Assembly (NCBI RefSeq): GCF_008000815.1
Contig: NZ_CP042806.1
Location: forward strand, 6,262,001 to 6,326,000
Reading direction: 5' to 3'
DNA from: Terriglobus albidus
GTDB taxonomy: Bacteria; Acidobacteriota; Terriglobia; Terriglobales; Acidobacteriaceae
Length of the DNA: 64,000 nt
Position 1 is the stretch's first letter. Each line of letters begins with the position of its first letter. Below the pieces are notes generated by a model. That model did no database searches and was not told the DNA's origin. It worked only from the letters and a program-made list of their open reading frames with translations. This document shows positions 37,695 to 46,625 of the stretch, piece by piece. A program made the position numbers and the translations under genes.

Positions 37695-38858
37695 ATGAGG
37701 CAGCGCGTCGCCTATTTTCCGGACTCTTTTCATGAAGTCAATGGCGTCGCCCATACCAGTCGCAACTTCCAGGCCTTTGCCGAGCGCCACCAGCTCCCCT
37801 TCCTCTGCGTCCGCGCCGGATCGCGGGAGACTGTCTTTGAAGAGCACGGCAGCGTTCAGACGCTGGAGCTGCGGCGCAGCTTCGCCTCTGTTCCCATGGA
37901 GCGCGACCTGGCCTTCGATACCCTCTTCCTGCGCCACCTGCGCATGGTGCGCCTGCGGCTGGAGAGCTTCCGGCCGGACATCATCCATATCACCGGCCCC
38001 AGCGAGCAGGGTATCCTGGGCGCCATCTTCGCCTGGCGTATGGGGATTCCGCTAGCCGCAAGCTGGCACACCAACGTCCACGAGTACGCCGCCCGCCGCG
38101 CCGAATGGCTGACACGATTCTTCTCTCCTCGCGCCAAAGAGGCGACTGAACGTACGGTACAGGACGCAGCTTTGAACGCCACGGCCCGGTTCTATCGCCT
38201 GGCCAAGGTGCTCTTCGCTCCCAATGACGAGCTGTGCACACTGCTCACCAACGCCACCGGCAAACCCTGCCACCTGATGCAGCGCGGAGTCGAGACCAAT
38301 ACCTTCTCTCCGGCGTATCGCACCCGCCCACAGGACGACAAAGAGTTTGTCCTTGGCTTCGTCGGCAGGCTCTCCGTGGAGAAGAACGTCGCGCTGCTGC
38401 CCGTCATTCAGCGATCCCTCGAGTCACGCGGCATCACAAACTTCCGCTTCCTGGTCATCGGTCATGGCTCAGAAGATGCTTTGCTCAAAGCCGCCCTGCC
38501 CCGCGCCGAGTTCCCCGGCGTCCTGAAGGGAGCAGCACTTGCCACCGCCTACGCCAATATGGATGTCATGGTCTTCCCGTCGCATACCGACACCTTCGGC
38601 AACGTCGTGCTGGAAGCACTCGCCAGCGGAGTACCCGCTGTCGTCACACCGGACGGCGGCCCCAAGTACATCGTGCGCAACGACGAGACCGGCTACATCG
38701 CCACCGACGAAGGCTTTCCCGACGCCATCGAACGCCTTCTACGCGAGCCCACTACCCTGGCCCGCATGCGCCTTGCTGCACGTGAGTATGCGTTGCATTG
38801 CAGCTGGGATGCGGTGTTTGAGCGCGTCTACGACGCTTATGGGAAATTGAAGAATTGA
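37695..38858 (+). CDS. GT4-family glycosyltransferase (GDP-mannose-dependent type)
   Basis: A 387-residue GT-B enzyme. The N-terminal acceptor domain begins VAYFPDSFHEVNGVAHTSRN and includes ITGPSEQGILGAIFAW. The C-terminal donor domain has GFVGRLSVEKNVALLPV and VFPSHTDTFGNVVLEALASG with the E-x7-E pair. The opening motif is shared with MgtA/PimB-like mannosyltransferases that act on lipids. Substrate is not certain. The last codons fall inside a perfect inverted repeat at 38850-38931. Confidence 0.85.
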   Translation: MRQRVAYFPDSFHEVNGVAHTSRNFQAFAERHQLPFLCVRAGSRETVFEEHGSVQTLELRRSFASVPMERDLAFDTLFLRHLRMVRLRLESFRPDIIHITGPSEQGILGAIFAWRMGIPLAASWHTNVHEYAARRAEWLTRFFSPRAKEATERTVQDAALNATARFYRLAKVLFAPNDELCTLLTNATGKPCHLMQRGVETNTFSPAYRTRPQDDKEFVLGFVGRLSVEKNVALLPVIQRSLESRGITNFRFLVIGHGSEDALLKAALPRAEFPGVLKGAALATAYANMDVMVFPSHTDTFGNVVLEALASGVPAVVTPDGGPKYIVRNDETGYIATDEGFPDAIERLLREPTTLARMRLAAREYALHCSWDAVFERVYDAYGKLKN

Positions 38859-38931
38859 ATGATTGAATAATCTCTGCGCAGCCTAAAAGGCATAGCCCGC
38901 CAAGAGACATTTATTCAATCATTCAATTCTT
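38850..38931. repeat. perfect 21-bp heptad inverted repeat over the glycosyltransferase stop codon
   Basis: The segment 38850-38870 (AAGAATTGAATGATTGAATA plus A) is the exact reverse complement of 38911-38931, with a 40-base loop. It includes the glycosyltransferase stop codon and ends 10 bases before the 3' end of the convergent GH13 gene. A further copy of ATCATTCAATCA-type sequence follows to 38944. It may act as a shared transcription end for both genes, but it differs from a standard terminator. Confidence 0.8.
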
Positions 38932-38941
38932 AATCATTCAA

Positions 38942-40708
38942 TCAATAATGGATTTCCCCGATATACACGCCGTACGGTTCGAGCTTCACGCCATCGAGGT
39001 TCATCGGTCCCATGCCGTAGTCGCTGCGCATCAGGCTGCGCAGAAACTGGCCGCGGAGACCGAGCTTTGTGATATCGCTCTTCAGATGCAGCGTGACCGG
39101 CTTATCCGAGAAATTACAGGCCACAACCACTGCCGGTGAGGTGGCTGTCACACCCTGATGTTTGCGCACCCAGACGAGCGCGTTGTCCGCGTCGTGGTTT
39201 AACAGGATCTGCTGGCCTTCCCGCATCGCGCGCCGGCTGCGGCGCAGTGCAATCAACTGCTCGTACCACTTCAGCAGCGATTGATCGTCTTTCTGTTCGG
39301 CCTCAACATTCACTGCCATCGACGAGGTCGGAATCGGCAACCAGGTCTTTGCCGCTTTGCTGAAGCCAGCCTCCGCTCCGCCGTCCCACTGCATGGGCGT
39401 ACGCTCGCCGTCGCGGCCCTTCTCTTTTGGCCAGCCAAGAATGCCGATCGGATCTTTTACATCCTCTTTACGTTCCGGTGTTGCTGTAACCATGCCGAGC
39501 TCCTGCCCGTAATACAGCAGCGATGCGGAGCGCGAGGTCAGCAGAATCGTCGCCAGCACACGTGCTATCTCTTTGTTGTGCTGTCCGTCGCCATAGCGAT
39601 CCCAACTACGCGGATTGTCATGGTTGTCGAAGACCAGCAGCGGCGCGTTGCCGTGGAGCTGTGTCTGTGCCGCCTCAAGCTTCTCGCGGAAGGCAGTGAC
39701 ATCCAGCTTGTTGGTGAAGCCCACGCCTGTATTCATGGGCAGTTGCAGCTCGTCGTTCTTTGCGCCATACCAACTGGCGAGTTCGGCGGCACTCTTCGTG
39801 TAGATCTCACCAACCAGAAGACGCTGCCCCGGCGCATTGTTGATCACGGAGCGCAACTCCCGCAGGATGCCGTGTATCTCCGGCAGCCCCATCTGCTGCG
39901 ACTTGTCAACGTTGGGGTCTCCGAAAGCATTCGTTCCCGAAGACTCCTTCGCATCGGCCAGCGTCGGGTCTTCCAGCAAGGTATCGATCGCATCGAGCCG
40001 GAAGCCGGCGACGCCACGATTGAGCCAGAAGCGCGCCGCATCGAACATGGCCTGCTTCACCTGCGCGTTACGCCAGTTCAGGTCAGGCTGTTGCGGATAG
40101 AAGCAGTGGTAGTAAAACTGCCCGGTTTTCTCGTCGTACTGCCAGGCTGAGTGTCCGAAGAGGCTCTGCCAGTTGTTCGGCGGTGCGGGCTTGCCGTCAG
40201 TTCCCGCGCCTTTACCGTCACGCCATACGTACCAGTCGCGCTTGGGATTGTCCTTGCTCGACGCCGACTCCACAAACCACGCGTGCTTATCGGAGGTGTG
40301 GTTGAGCACCAGATCCATCAGCACGCGGATGTTGCGGCGGCTCGCCTCCTGTACCAGGTTGTCGAAGTCCTCCATGGTGCCGTACTGCGGGTCAATGGCC
40401 GTGTAGTCAGAGATGTCATAGCCGAAGTCGACCTGCGGCGAGGGATAGATGGGAGTGAGCCAGATGGCGTCGACGCCGAGTGACTGCAGATAATCCAGCC
40501 GCTGCGTAATCCCCTTCAGGTCACCAATGCCGTCGCCGTTCGAATCCTGGAAGCTGCGTGGATAGATCTCATAGATGACAGCGTGCTGCCACCACGGATC
40601 GGAAGACATACCCGAGCCCGCCCATCCTGGACGGGACAACATCTGCGCGCTCAAGCTCAGGGAAGACGCCAGCGCAGCGACTGCCAACATGCGGCGAAGG
40701 AAGACCAT
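38942..40708 (-). CDS. secreted GH13 alpha-glucosidase / oligo-1,6-glucosidase-like enzyme
   Basis: A 588-residue GH13 enzyme with a signal peptide (MVFLRRMLAVAALASSLSLS). The barrel starts WWQHAVIYEIYPRSFQDSNG. Conserved regions are DLVLNHTSDKHAWF, GFRLDAIDTLLED (catalytic nucleophile Asp), LLVGEIYTKSA (acid/base Glu) and LLVFDNHDNPRSWDR (transition-state Asp). The C-terminal beta domain ends KLEPYGVYIGEIHY. The sequence is closest to oligo-1,6-glucosidase/alpha-glucosidase (GH13 subfamily 17/31-like). It would act on short alpha-glucans or sucrose-type sugars in the periplasm or outside the cell. Confidence 0.9.
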   Translation of the reverse strand: MVFLRRMLAVAALASSLSLSAQMLSRPGWAGSGMSSDPWWQHAVIYEIYPRSFQDSNGDGIGDLKGITQRLDYLQSLGVDAIWLTPIYPSPQVDFGYDISDYTAIDPQYGTMEDFDNLVQEASRRNIRVLMDLVLNHTSDKHAWFVESASSKDNPKRDWYVWRDGKGAGTDGKPAPPNNWQSLFGHSAWQYDEKTGQFYYHCFYPQQPDLNWRNAQVKQAMFDAARFWLNRGVAGFRLDAIDTLLEDPTLADAKESSGTNAFGDPNVDKSQQMGLPEIHGILRELRSVINNAPGQRLLVGEIYTKSAAELASWYGAKNDELQLPMNTGVGFTNKLDVTAFREKLEAAQTQLHGNAPLLVFDNHDNPRSWDRYGDGQHNKEIARVLATILLTSRSASLLYYGQELGMVTATPERKEDVKDPIGILGWPKEKGRDGERTPMQWDGGAEAGFSKAAKTWLPIPTSSMAVNVEAEQKDDQSLLKWYEQLIALRRSRRAMREGQQILLNHDADNALVWVRKHQGVTATSPAVVVACNFSDKPVTLHLKSDITKLGLRGQFLRSLMRSDYGMGPMNLDGVKLEPYGVYIGEIHY

Positions 40709-40767
40709 AGCTATTCAACCTTACTTTTGTTGGACGCAATCTGCACGCGTCGCGTAGTTACGGGAAA

Positions 40768-42102
40768 TCAATTCGATACCTTAGCCTGTCCGGCTGCCAC
40801 CCGCTGCTGCAGAGCTGCAAGCTGCAGGTGAATACGGTCCATCTCCTTTTGCGACACATGGTTCTCGCCGGCGGGAGCGTCGGCATAGAAGTGCACCAGG
40901 TGTTCCAGAACGGCCGCGGGCACGGGCTCGGCGTTCGGTTTCAGATACTCGTGCAACAGCCGCTCATGGGTCCGATCGGACAGGCGATATTGCCCAAGCC
41001 GCATTAGATCGCCAGTGTCGAGATTCGCGCCGCCCAACGCCAGTGCAACCGTAGAGATCTCCGCCGTGTCAGCCTGGCCATTGCTGGATGCAAGTTGCTT
41101 CAGATACTCGTCATAACGATCGACGGTCTGATTCACGCTTTTGATGTAGCCATCTTGCTGCGTTGCATTGGGGATCGTTGGCTTCAACACCTTCAGAGGA
41201 CCGATCTTCGGCAGCAGCTTCACCAGAAAGGCCAGAAACCTGGTTCTGAAGCTCGGCTTCGAGTAATTGTTGCCCCAATGCTTTTCAAACTCCGTGCGCC
41301 GAAGCCGATAGATAAACTTGCGTTTGTTGAAGCCTGGATTCTCCTTTTCAATCTGCTGCGCATAGGCGGTTGCGGCGACGACCGTCATCTTTGGGATGAG
41401 CTCGGAAACCGCGTTGCGGTAGGTGGTAATGGCATGGTCTTCATCGTGCAGTAACTCCTTGAGCTTCATGCCGTAGGTTTCTTCAAAGGCGCGGTCGAGC
41501 AGCGGCTTTGCAACCTGAAAGCCGATGAAGTCGCGGTAGTTGTCCTGGGAGTAACGGCCATGCGCGACCTCCACGACGTCGAAACCAAACTCCGTACGGA
41601 TATGTGCGACTTTGGCCTGTTCGTAGGTCACCACATCTCCATACTTCTTTTTCAGCTTTGGATTTTCTTCCGCGGTCAGCCGGTTGATATAAGGATGGCC
41701 CACCGCATCGGCCGTATAGTGTGCCAGCGCTCCGAGAGCAAAGGCTAGCTCATCCGCATTGCCGGCATCGTGCAGCAAAGCCTCAACGAAGGCTCCTGTC
41801 CGAACGTAGTGGAGCATGTCCGAATAGAACTTATTCCCAAAGGGGTAGTAGCCAAGATCCTGGATTAAACAGCCTCCGTAGGCATAGGAATGTGCTTCCC
41901 GCAGTTGATCGGCTGTCAATCCGGGATAGCGTGCCTGCAGCAGGGGGACCAGATAGGGGGTCCATGCCATGTCGATTACTTCCTCATGCGACAACACACT
42001 GTAAGCATTTGCCGTAGTTGCCCCCAGGAATGGCAGCAACAACGACAGGCACACAACACGGGTAAATCCCTGGAATGGTCGAAGAGCCATGACGTTTTTC
42101 AT
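40768..42102 (-). CDS. secreted zinc-dependent phospholipase C-like protein
   Basis: About 444 residues with a signal peptide (LSLLLPFLGATTANA). The mature part begins AYSVLSHEEVIDMAW. Further on, FALGALAHYTADAVGHPYIN carries the His-x3-Asp...His set of zinc-dependent phospholipase C / S1-P1 nuclease-type sites. The C-terminal half is helical and less conserved. I used ATG 42102 because the signal peptide starts there and the divergent gene's ATG is at 42188. Family members cleave phospholipids, but activity of this branch is unproven. Confidence 0.8.
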   Translation of the reverse strand: MKNVMALRPFQGFTRVVCLSLLLPFLGATTANAYSVLSHEEVIDMAWTPYLVPLLQARYPGLTADQLREAHSYAYGGCLIQDLGYYPFGNKFYSDMLHYVRTGAFVEALLHDAGNADELAFALGALAHYTADAVGHPYINRLTAEENPKLKKKYGDVVTYEQAKVAHIRTEFGFDVVEVAHGRYSQDNYRDFIGFQVAKPLLDRAFEETYGMKLKELLHDEDHAITTYRNAVSELIPKMTVVAATAYAQQIEKENPGFNKRKFIYRLRRTEFEKHWGNNYSKPSFRTRFLAFLVKLLPKIGPLKVLKPTIPNATQQDGYIKSVNQTVDRYDEYLKQLASSNGQADTAEISTVALALGGANLDTGDLMRLGQYRLSDRTHERLLHEYLKPNAEPVPAAVLEHLVHFYADAPAGENHVSQKEMDRIHLQLAALQQRVAAGQAKVSN

Positions 42103-42187
42103 GACATAGGATGCAGATTCCGAAAAAGGCGCATCGCAGGCAACACCAGCCCGATGAGCGTGTGTCTCACAAGACCGGAGGTGAACT

Positions 42188-43051
42188 ATGTCTTCCAGGA
42201 TTCTCCCGGCCCTTTTCCTCGTCTCGGCGGTTGCTGTTGCGCAACAGACCGCACCGAATAGCGTAGGAAGCCAGGGCACCAGCACCCAGGTTCAACAGGG
42301 CACACAGACCCAGGTGCAGGGTGCACAGAGGGGCAACAACACTACGGCCCAGGCAGTACAGGCCACTAACCTTGATGCGGAACTGAAGTCGAGTCTCGAC
42401 TCGAAGAAAGCAAAGCAGGGCGATCAGGTCACGGCTGTCACAAAGTCGGCCGCCGTCTTGAACAACGGCACTACCCTCCCCAAGGGTACGACCTTGATCG
42501 GCCATGTCACCGATGCCGCCGCCTACAGCAAGCAGGCGGGTACAGGTTCTGTGACATTCCTCTTCGATCAGGCGAAAACCAAAGAAGGCAATACGATCCC
42601 CATCTACGCCGTTGTCCGCGATCTGAAACCATCCCTGATGTCCCAGTACCAGATGAGCCAGACCGGCGGCGGCAATGCTGATCCCGGCATGGCAGCGCCT
42701 GCACCGGCGCCTGATCCCTCAGGTGGCGGTGGGGCTGCTCCTTCTGCGGGGGGTGTGGTCGGCAACACCGTGGGCGGAGTGCGCGGGGCAGCAACGAACA
42801 CCGTAAATCGCGCCGGCCAGACAGTAGGCGGTGTCGGCAATCGAGCTGAAGATGCTGTAGGTTCAACAGCCGGTCAGGTCTCCGGCGCTGGAACGGTTGG
42901 GGCGAACGGGGCTGTTCAGACGGCGATCCCGGGCGTGATGCTGTCCGGTGCGGCGGATGCCTCCAACTCCGGCACTGTGGCCGCCAGCGGACAGAACGTG
43001 CACGTCGACAGCGGCTCGCAGATGACGCTCGCAGTCGCCGCACGGCAGTAA
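42188..43051 (+). CDS. secreted Gly/Ala/Gln-rich protein, unknown
   Basis: A 287-residue protein with a signal peptide (MSSRILPALFLVSAVAVA). A Gln/Thr-rich stretch follows (residues 20-55). The folded-looking domain (about 60-150) contains LKSSLDSKKAKQGDQVTAVT and TLPKGTTLIGHVTDA, the pattern of a common Acidobacterial beta-rich domain. The rest is Gly/Ala/Pro/Val low-complexity sequence (GNTVGGVRGAATNTVNRAGQ). GGAGGTG precedes the ATG at 42188. No function is assigned; a cell-surface or matrix role is only a guess. Confidence 0.75.
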   Translation: MSSRILPALFLVSAVAVAQQTAPNSVGSQGTSTQVQQGTQTQVQGAQRGNNTTAQAVQATNLDAELKSSLDSKKAKQGDQVTAVTKSAAVLNNGTTLPKGTTLIGHVTDAAAYSKQAGTGSVTFLFDQAKTKEGNTIPIYAVVRDLKPSLMSQYQMSQTGGGNADPGMAAPAPAPDPSGGGGAAPSAGGVVGNTVGGVRGAATNTVNRAGQTVGGVGNRAEDAVGSTAGQVSGAGTVGANGAVQTAIPGVMLSGAADASNSGTVAASGQNVHVDSGSQMTLAVAARQ

Positions 43052-43081
43052 ATCCCCGGAAACTGCGGTTTAGAGTCAACC

Positions 43082-43127
43082 GGCCGCGGCATTTGCAGTT
43101 TGACTGCGATGCCGCGGCCTCTATACT
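43082..43127 (+). promoter_or_regulatory. near-consensus sigma-70 promoter within an 11-bp inverted repeat
   Basis: TTGACT (43100-43105) and TATACT (43122-43127) are spaced by 16 bases, a good housekeeping promoter for the four-gene operon that starts at 43145. GGCCGCGGCAT at 43082-43092 and ATGCCGCGGCC at 43109-43119 are perfect inverted repeats enclosing the -35 element, so a repressor or activator could bind here. The hairpin could instead end the upstream gene's transcript. Confidence 0.7.
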
Positions 43128-43144
43128 CAAACCACAGTTTCCAG

Positions 43145-44608
43145 ATGGGTACACTTCAGACCAGCCAGTTCAAGATGCCGGCGCTCCAGAATTACCTTCT
43201 GGACAACGCCTACGACGAGATGTTCGCCTCGCCCGAGGCGCTGCACCCTCATTACCAGTTATTGCTGAATCACTTTACGTCTCTCCCACACACGGAGCTC
43301 CAGCGCCGCAAACAGGCGGCCGATCTCTCCTTCCTGAACCAGGGCATCACCTTCACGGTCTATGGCCGCGAGGAAGGTACCGAACGTATCTTTCCCTATG
43401 ACCTTCTGCCTCGCGTGATTACCGCGCAGGAGTGGGCAACGGTGGAACGCGGCCTGACGCAGCGTATTACCGCGCTGAATCTCTTCCTGCGCGATATCTA
43501 TCACGAGGGACGCATCCTCGCCGACGGCATTGTGCCGCGCGAGGTCGTGTACTCCTGCAAGCAGTTCCGCCGCCAGATGGTGGGCCTGCAGGTGCCCCGC
43601 AATATCTATATCGCGGTCACCGGCACCGACCTCATCCGCCTGGAGAACGGCGAGTTCGTCGTCCTGGAAGACAACCTGCGTGTTCCCTCGGGCGTGAGCT
43701 ACATGCTCACCAACCGGCGCGTGATGAAACGCATCTTCCCTCAGCTCTTCCGCAGCTACAACGTCCGCCCGATCGAGCAGTACACGCAGTTGTTGCTGGG
43801 TACGCTGCGTTCACTGGCGCCTGAAGGCCGCCCTGAACCCAATATCGTGCTGCTGACGCCTGGCGTCTTCAATTCCGCCTACTACGAGCACGCCTACCTC
43901 GCGCGCCAGATGGGCATTGAGCTGGTAGAAGGCCGCGACCTGGTGACACACGACAACGTCGTCTATATGCGGACAACCTCAGGTCTGCGTCGTGTCGATG
44001 TGATCTACCGCCGCGTGGATGATGATTTCATCGATCCGCTGGCCTTTCGGGGTGACTCCATCCTCGGTGTCTCTGGTCTGTTCAATGCCTATCGCGCCGG
44101 CAACGTAACGCTCGCAAATGCCTTTGGCACCGGCGTGGCTGACGATAAGGCGCTCTATGCCTACGTCCCCGACATCATCAAGTACTACCTGAGCGAAGAG
44201 CCTGTGCTGAAAAACGTGGAGACCTTTCTCTGCGCCCGCGAGAAGGACCGCAAACATGTACTCGCCAACCTGGACAAGTTTGTCGTCAAGGCCGTCGGCG
44301 AAAGCGGAGGCTACGGCATGCTGGTGGGGCCGCAATCCACCGCGGCGCAGCGCGAGGAGTTTGCGCGGCGCATCGAGGCCGATCCACGGAACTACATCGG
44401 ACAGCCGACCATCAGCTTCTCCCGCGCTCCATGCATGTTCGATGACCAGCTCGAGCCGCGCCACGTGGACCTGCGCCCGTATGTGCTGTATGGCGACAAG
44501 GTCAGCATCGTGCCCGGCGGCCTGACACGCGTGGCGTTACGCAAAGGATCGCTTGTCGTCAACTCGTCGCAGGGCGGCGGCAGCAAAGACACCTGGGTGT
44601 TGAGCTAA
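43145..44608 (+). CDS. circularly permuted type 2 ATP-grasp protein (DUF404/DUF407)
   Basis: A 487-residue cytoplasmic protein of the ATP-grasp superfamily in permuted order. Recognisable parts are [93 protein letters not shown] and [12 protein letters not shown]. Family members are expected to use ATP to form amide or similar bonds; the substrate is unknown. I chose ATG 43145, since the frame upstream runs through the -35/-10 promoter. It heads an operon with an alpha-E protein, a transglutaminase and an amidase. Confidence 0.9.
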   Translation: MGTLQTSQFKMPALQNYLLDNAYDEMFASPEALHPHYQLLLNHFTSLPHTELQRRKQAADLSFLNQGITFTVYGREEGTERIFPYDLLPRVITAQEWATVERGLTQRITALNLFLRDIYHEGRILADGIVPREVVYSCKQFRRQMVGLQVPRNIYIAVTGTDLIRLENGEFVVLEDNLRVPSGVSYMLTNRRVMKRIFPQLFRSYNVRPIEQYTQLLLGTLRSLAPEGRPEPNIVLLTPGVFNSAYYEHAYLARQMGIELVEGRDLVTHDNVVYMRTTSGLRRVDVIYRRVDDDFIDPLAFRGDSILGVSGLFNAYRAGNVTLANAFGTGVADDKALYAYVPDIIKYYLSEEPVLKNVETFLCAREKDRKHVLANLDKFVVKAVGESGGYGMLVGPQSTAAQREEFARRIEADPRNYIGQPTISFSRAPCMFDDQLEPRHVDLRPYVLYGDKVSIVPGGLTRVALRKGSLVVNSSQGGGSKDTWVLS

Positions 44609-44617
44609 GGAGAGATC

Positions 44618-45604
44618 ATGCTATCTCGCGTTGCAGACAGTCTCTACTGGATGAGCCGCTATCTTGAGCGCGCCGAGCACACCACACGTCTGCTCGATGT
44701 GAATCTCAATCTCATGCTCGATGAGTCTTCTTCAGGCGCCGATCATCGCTGGCAGCGCATGGTGGCGGCTCTTGGCCGTCCGGCGGGTGCGGCTTGGGAA
44801 GACGATCCTTACAAGCTTTCGCACACCCTTACCTTCGACACCGCCAATCGCATCTCAGTGCTCTCCTGCATCATCGCGGCAAGAGAAAATGCGCGCCATG
44901 TCCGCGAACAGATCTCCACTGAGATGTGGCACCGGCTCAACTCGCTCTACCTGGCCGTCACCCGGCCTGAGATGCATAGCGATATGCATGCCGAAGCTCT
45001 GTTGAGTGGAGGCCAGGAACCGGGCGAGTTTCTGCAATCTGTGATGGAAGCCGTCCATCAGTTCCAGGGTGTGACTGACTCCACCATGTCGCATGGCGAG
45101 GGATGGCATTTCATCCAGGTAGGCCGCTACATCGAACGCGCCTCCGCCACCGCCATGCTGCTGGAGGCATATCACCACGATCTCTGGAAGCATCCGGAAC
45201 GCATTCCCGAAGGCAACGAATACCTCGAGTACATGGGGCTGCTGCGCAGCGCCACGGCCTTTGAGGCCTATTGCAAGGTCTACACCGCCGATCTCACACC
45301 CGAGCGCATTCTTGAGTTTCTTCTGCTCGATGAGAACTTCCCACATTCGCTGCGCTTCTCGATCGAGAGCCTGGTCAGCGCACTGGATGCGATTCAGCGA
45401 GAGAGCGGCAAGTCACGAACTGAAAACCTCACGCGGCTTGCGGGCCGGCTGCAGGCAAGCCTGCGCTACTCCAGCGTCGAAGAGATTCTGCGAGGAGATG
45501 TTGTAGGTTACCTGCAGGACATCCTGCGTGAATGCCGCGACATCCATTGCGCCATCTACGAGCTGTACATCGATTACTCGATTCAAACCGCCCTGGCCGG
45601 CTAA
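44618..45604 (+). CDS. alpha-E domain protein (DUF403)
   Basis: A 328-residue helical protein. It begins MLSRVADSLYWMSRYLERAE, the alpha-E signature, followed by ARENARHVREQISTEMWHRL and GWHFIQVGRYIERASATAML. Proteins of this family almost always sit between a permuted ATP-grasp and a transglutaminase, as here, and probably act with them. AAGGAGA precedes the start, and the gap after the first gene is 9 bases. Confidence 0.9.
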   Translation: MLSRVADSLYWMSRYLERAEHTTRLLDVNLNLMLDESSSGADHRWQRMVAALGRPAGAAWEDDPYKLSHTLTFDTANRISVLSCIIAARENARHVREQISTEMWHRLNSLYLAVTRPEMHSDMHAEALLSGGQEPGEFLQSVMEAVHQFQGVTDSTMSHGEGWHFIQVGRYIERASATAMLLEAYHHDLWKHPERIPEGNEYLEYMGLLRSATAFEAYCKVYTADLTPERILEFLLLDENFPHSLRFSIESLVSALDAIQRESGKSRTENLTRLAGRLQASLRYSSVEEILRGDVVGYLQDILRECRDIHCAIYELYIDYSIQTALAG

Positions 45605-45622
45605 GGGGAAAAAGGAAACGCG

Positions 45623-46612
45623 ATGTACTATTCAGTCCGCCATCTGACGAAGTTCCTCTACAGCGACCCGGTAAGCGAGTCCATCATGGAGACGCGCATG
45701 CATCCGCGCTCTGACGCTAACCAGCGCTGCCTCAATTACCAGCTCTCAGTCACGCCACGCTGCCGCGTCTTCAGCTACCGCGATCATCTGGCGAATCACG
45801 TCCATCACTTCGATATTCCCGGACAGCACACACAGCTTGTGATTGTCGCTGAGTCTCTGGTGGAGATCGCCCCGATACCGCAGGTGCCTGCATTTCTCGC
45901 GCCGGATGCATGGAAGGAGCTCGATTTTTTGATCGAGCAAGGTGACTACTGGGAGATGCTCTTCCCCAGCGAATTTGCGATGCCAACGCCGGCCCTGGAC
46001 GAGCTTGCCGAAAACCTGGAAGTGACTCGCCGCGACGATCCGCTGCAGGTGCTGCATGAGTTGAATGAGCGGCTCTACAAGTACTTCGACTACAAGCCCA
46101 AGTCCACCAAGGTAGATTCGCCGATCGACGTCGCCATCAACCATCGCATGGGTGTATGCCAGGACTTCGCGCACATCATGATCACGCTGGTGCGTTCGAA
46201 GCTGCGGATTCCCTGCCGCTACGTCTCCGGCTATCTTTTTCACGGCAACGAAGACCATGACCGGTCGGTCGCATCGGCCACGCACGCATGGATAGAGGCG
46301 CTGGTGCCACAGCTTGGCTGGGTGGGCTTCGACCCCACCAACTGGCTCATCGCCGGGGACCGTCATATCCGTACTGCCATCGGGCGCGACTATGCCGATG
46401 TACCGCCGACACACGGCATCTTCCGCGGCCTTGCCAACTCGGAGCTCACCGTCGCCGTCCGTGTGACGCAAAGCGAAGGCACACCGTTGCTCGATCAGGA
46501 ACTGCCGGTGCCGGAGGATTGGTCGATCCTGGTGGAGAGAGCGCAACAGCCGCCATCGCCGCCCCTGGTGAACCTTACACAGCTTCAGCAGGCGCAACAA
46601 CAACAGCAGTAA
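45623..46612 (+). CDS. transglutaminase-like protein
   Basis: A 329-residue protein. The N-terminal beta-rich domain YYSVRHLTKFLYSDPVSESI is the Bact_transglu_N type. The papain-like core has Cys in MGVCQDFAHIMITL, His in SATHAWIEALVP and Asp in GWVGFDPTNW. It may hydrolyse or transfer a peptide or isopeptide bond. It ends in a Gln-rich tail (QAQQQQQ) of no clear role. No signal peptide is visible, so it acts in the cytoplasm with its operon partners. Confidence 0.9.
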   Translation: MYYSVRHLTKFLYSDPVSESIMETRMHPRSDANQRCLNYQLSVTPRCRVFSYRDHLANHVHHFDIPGQHTQLVIVAESLVEIAPIPQVPAFLAPDAWKELDFLIEQGDYWEMLFPSEFAMPTPALDELAENLEVTRRDDPLQVLHELNERLYKYFDYKPKSTKVDSPIDVAINHRMGVCQDFAHIMITLVRSKLRIPCRYVSGYLFHGNEDHDRSVASATHAWIEALVPQLGWVGFDPTNWLIAGDRHIRTAIGRDYADVPPTHGIFRGLANSELTVAVRVTQSEGTPLLDQELPVPEDWSILVERAQQPPSPPLVNLTQLQQAQQQQQ

Positions 46613-46625
46613 CTACGGAGCCACC

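Noticed and set aside
35186-38931. CRISPR-like arrays from ATTCAA repeats
   Set aside because: Units are 7-8 bases, degenerate and without regular spacers or cas genes.
42103-42285. An N-terminal extension of the phospholipase C-like gene
   Set aside because: It would put residues before a good signal peptide and overlap the divergent gene with its strong ribosome binding site.
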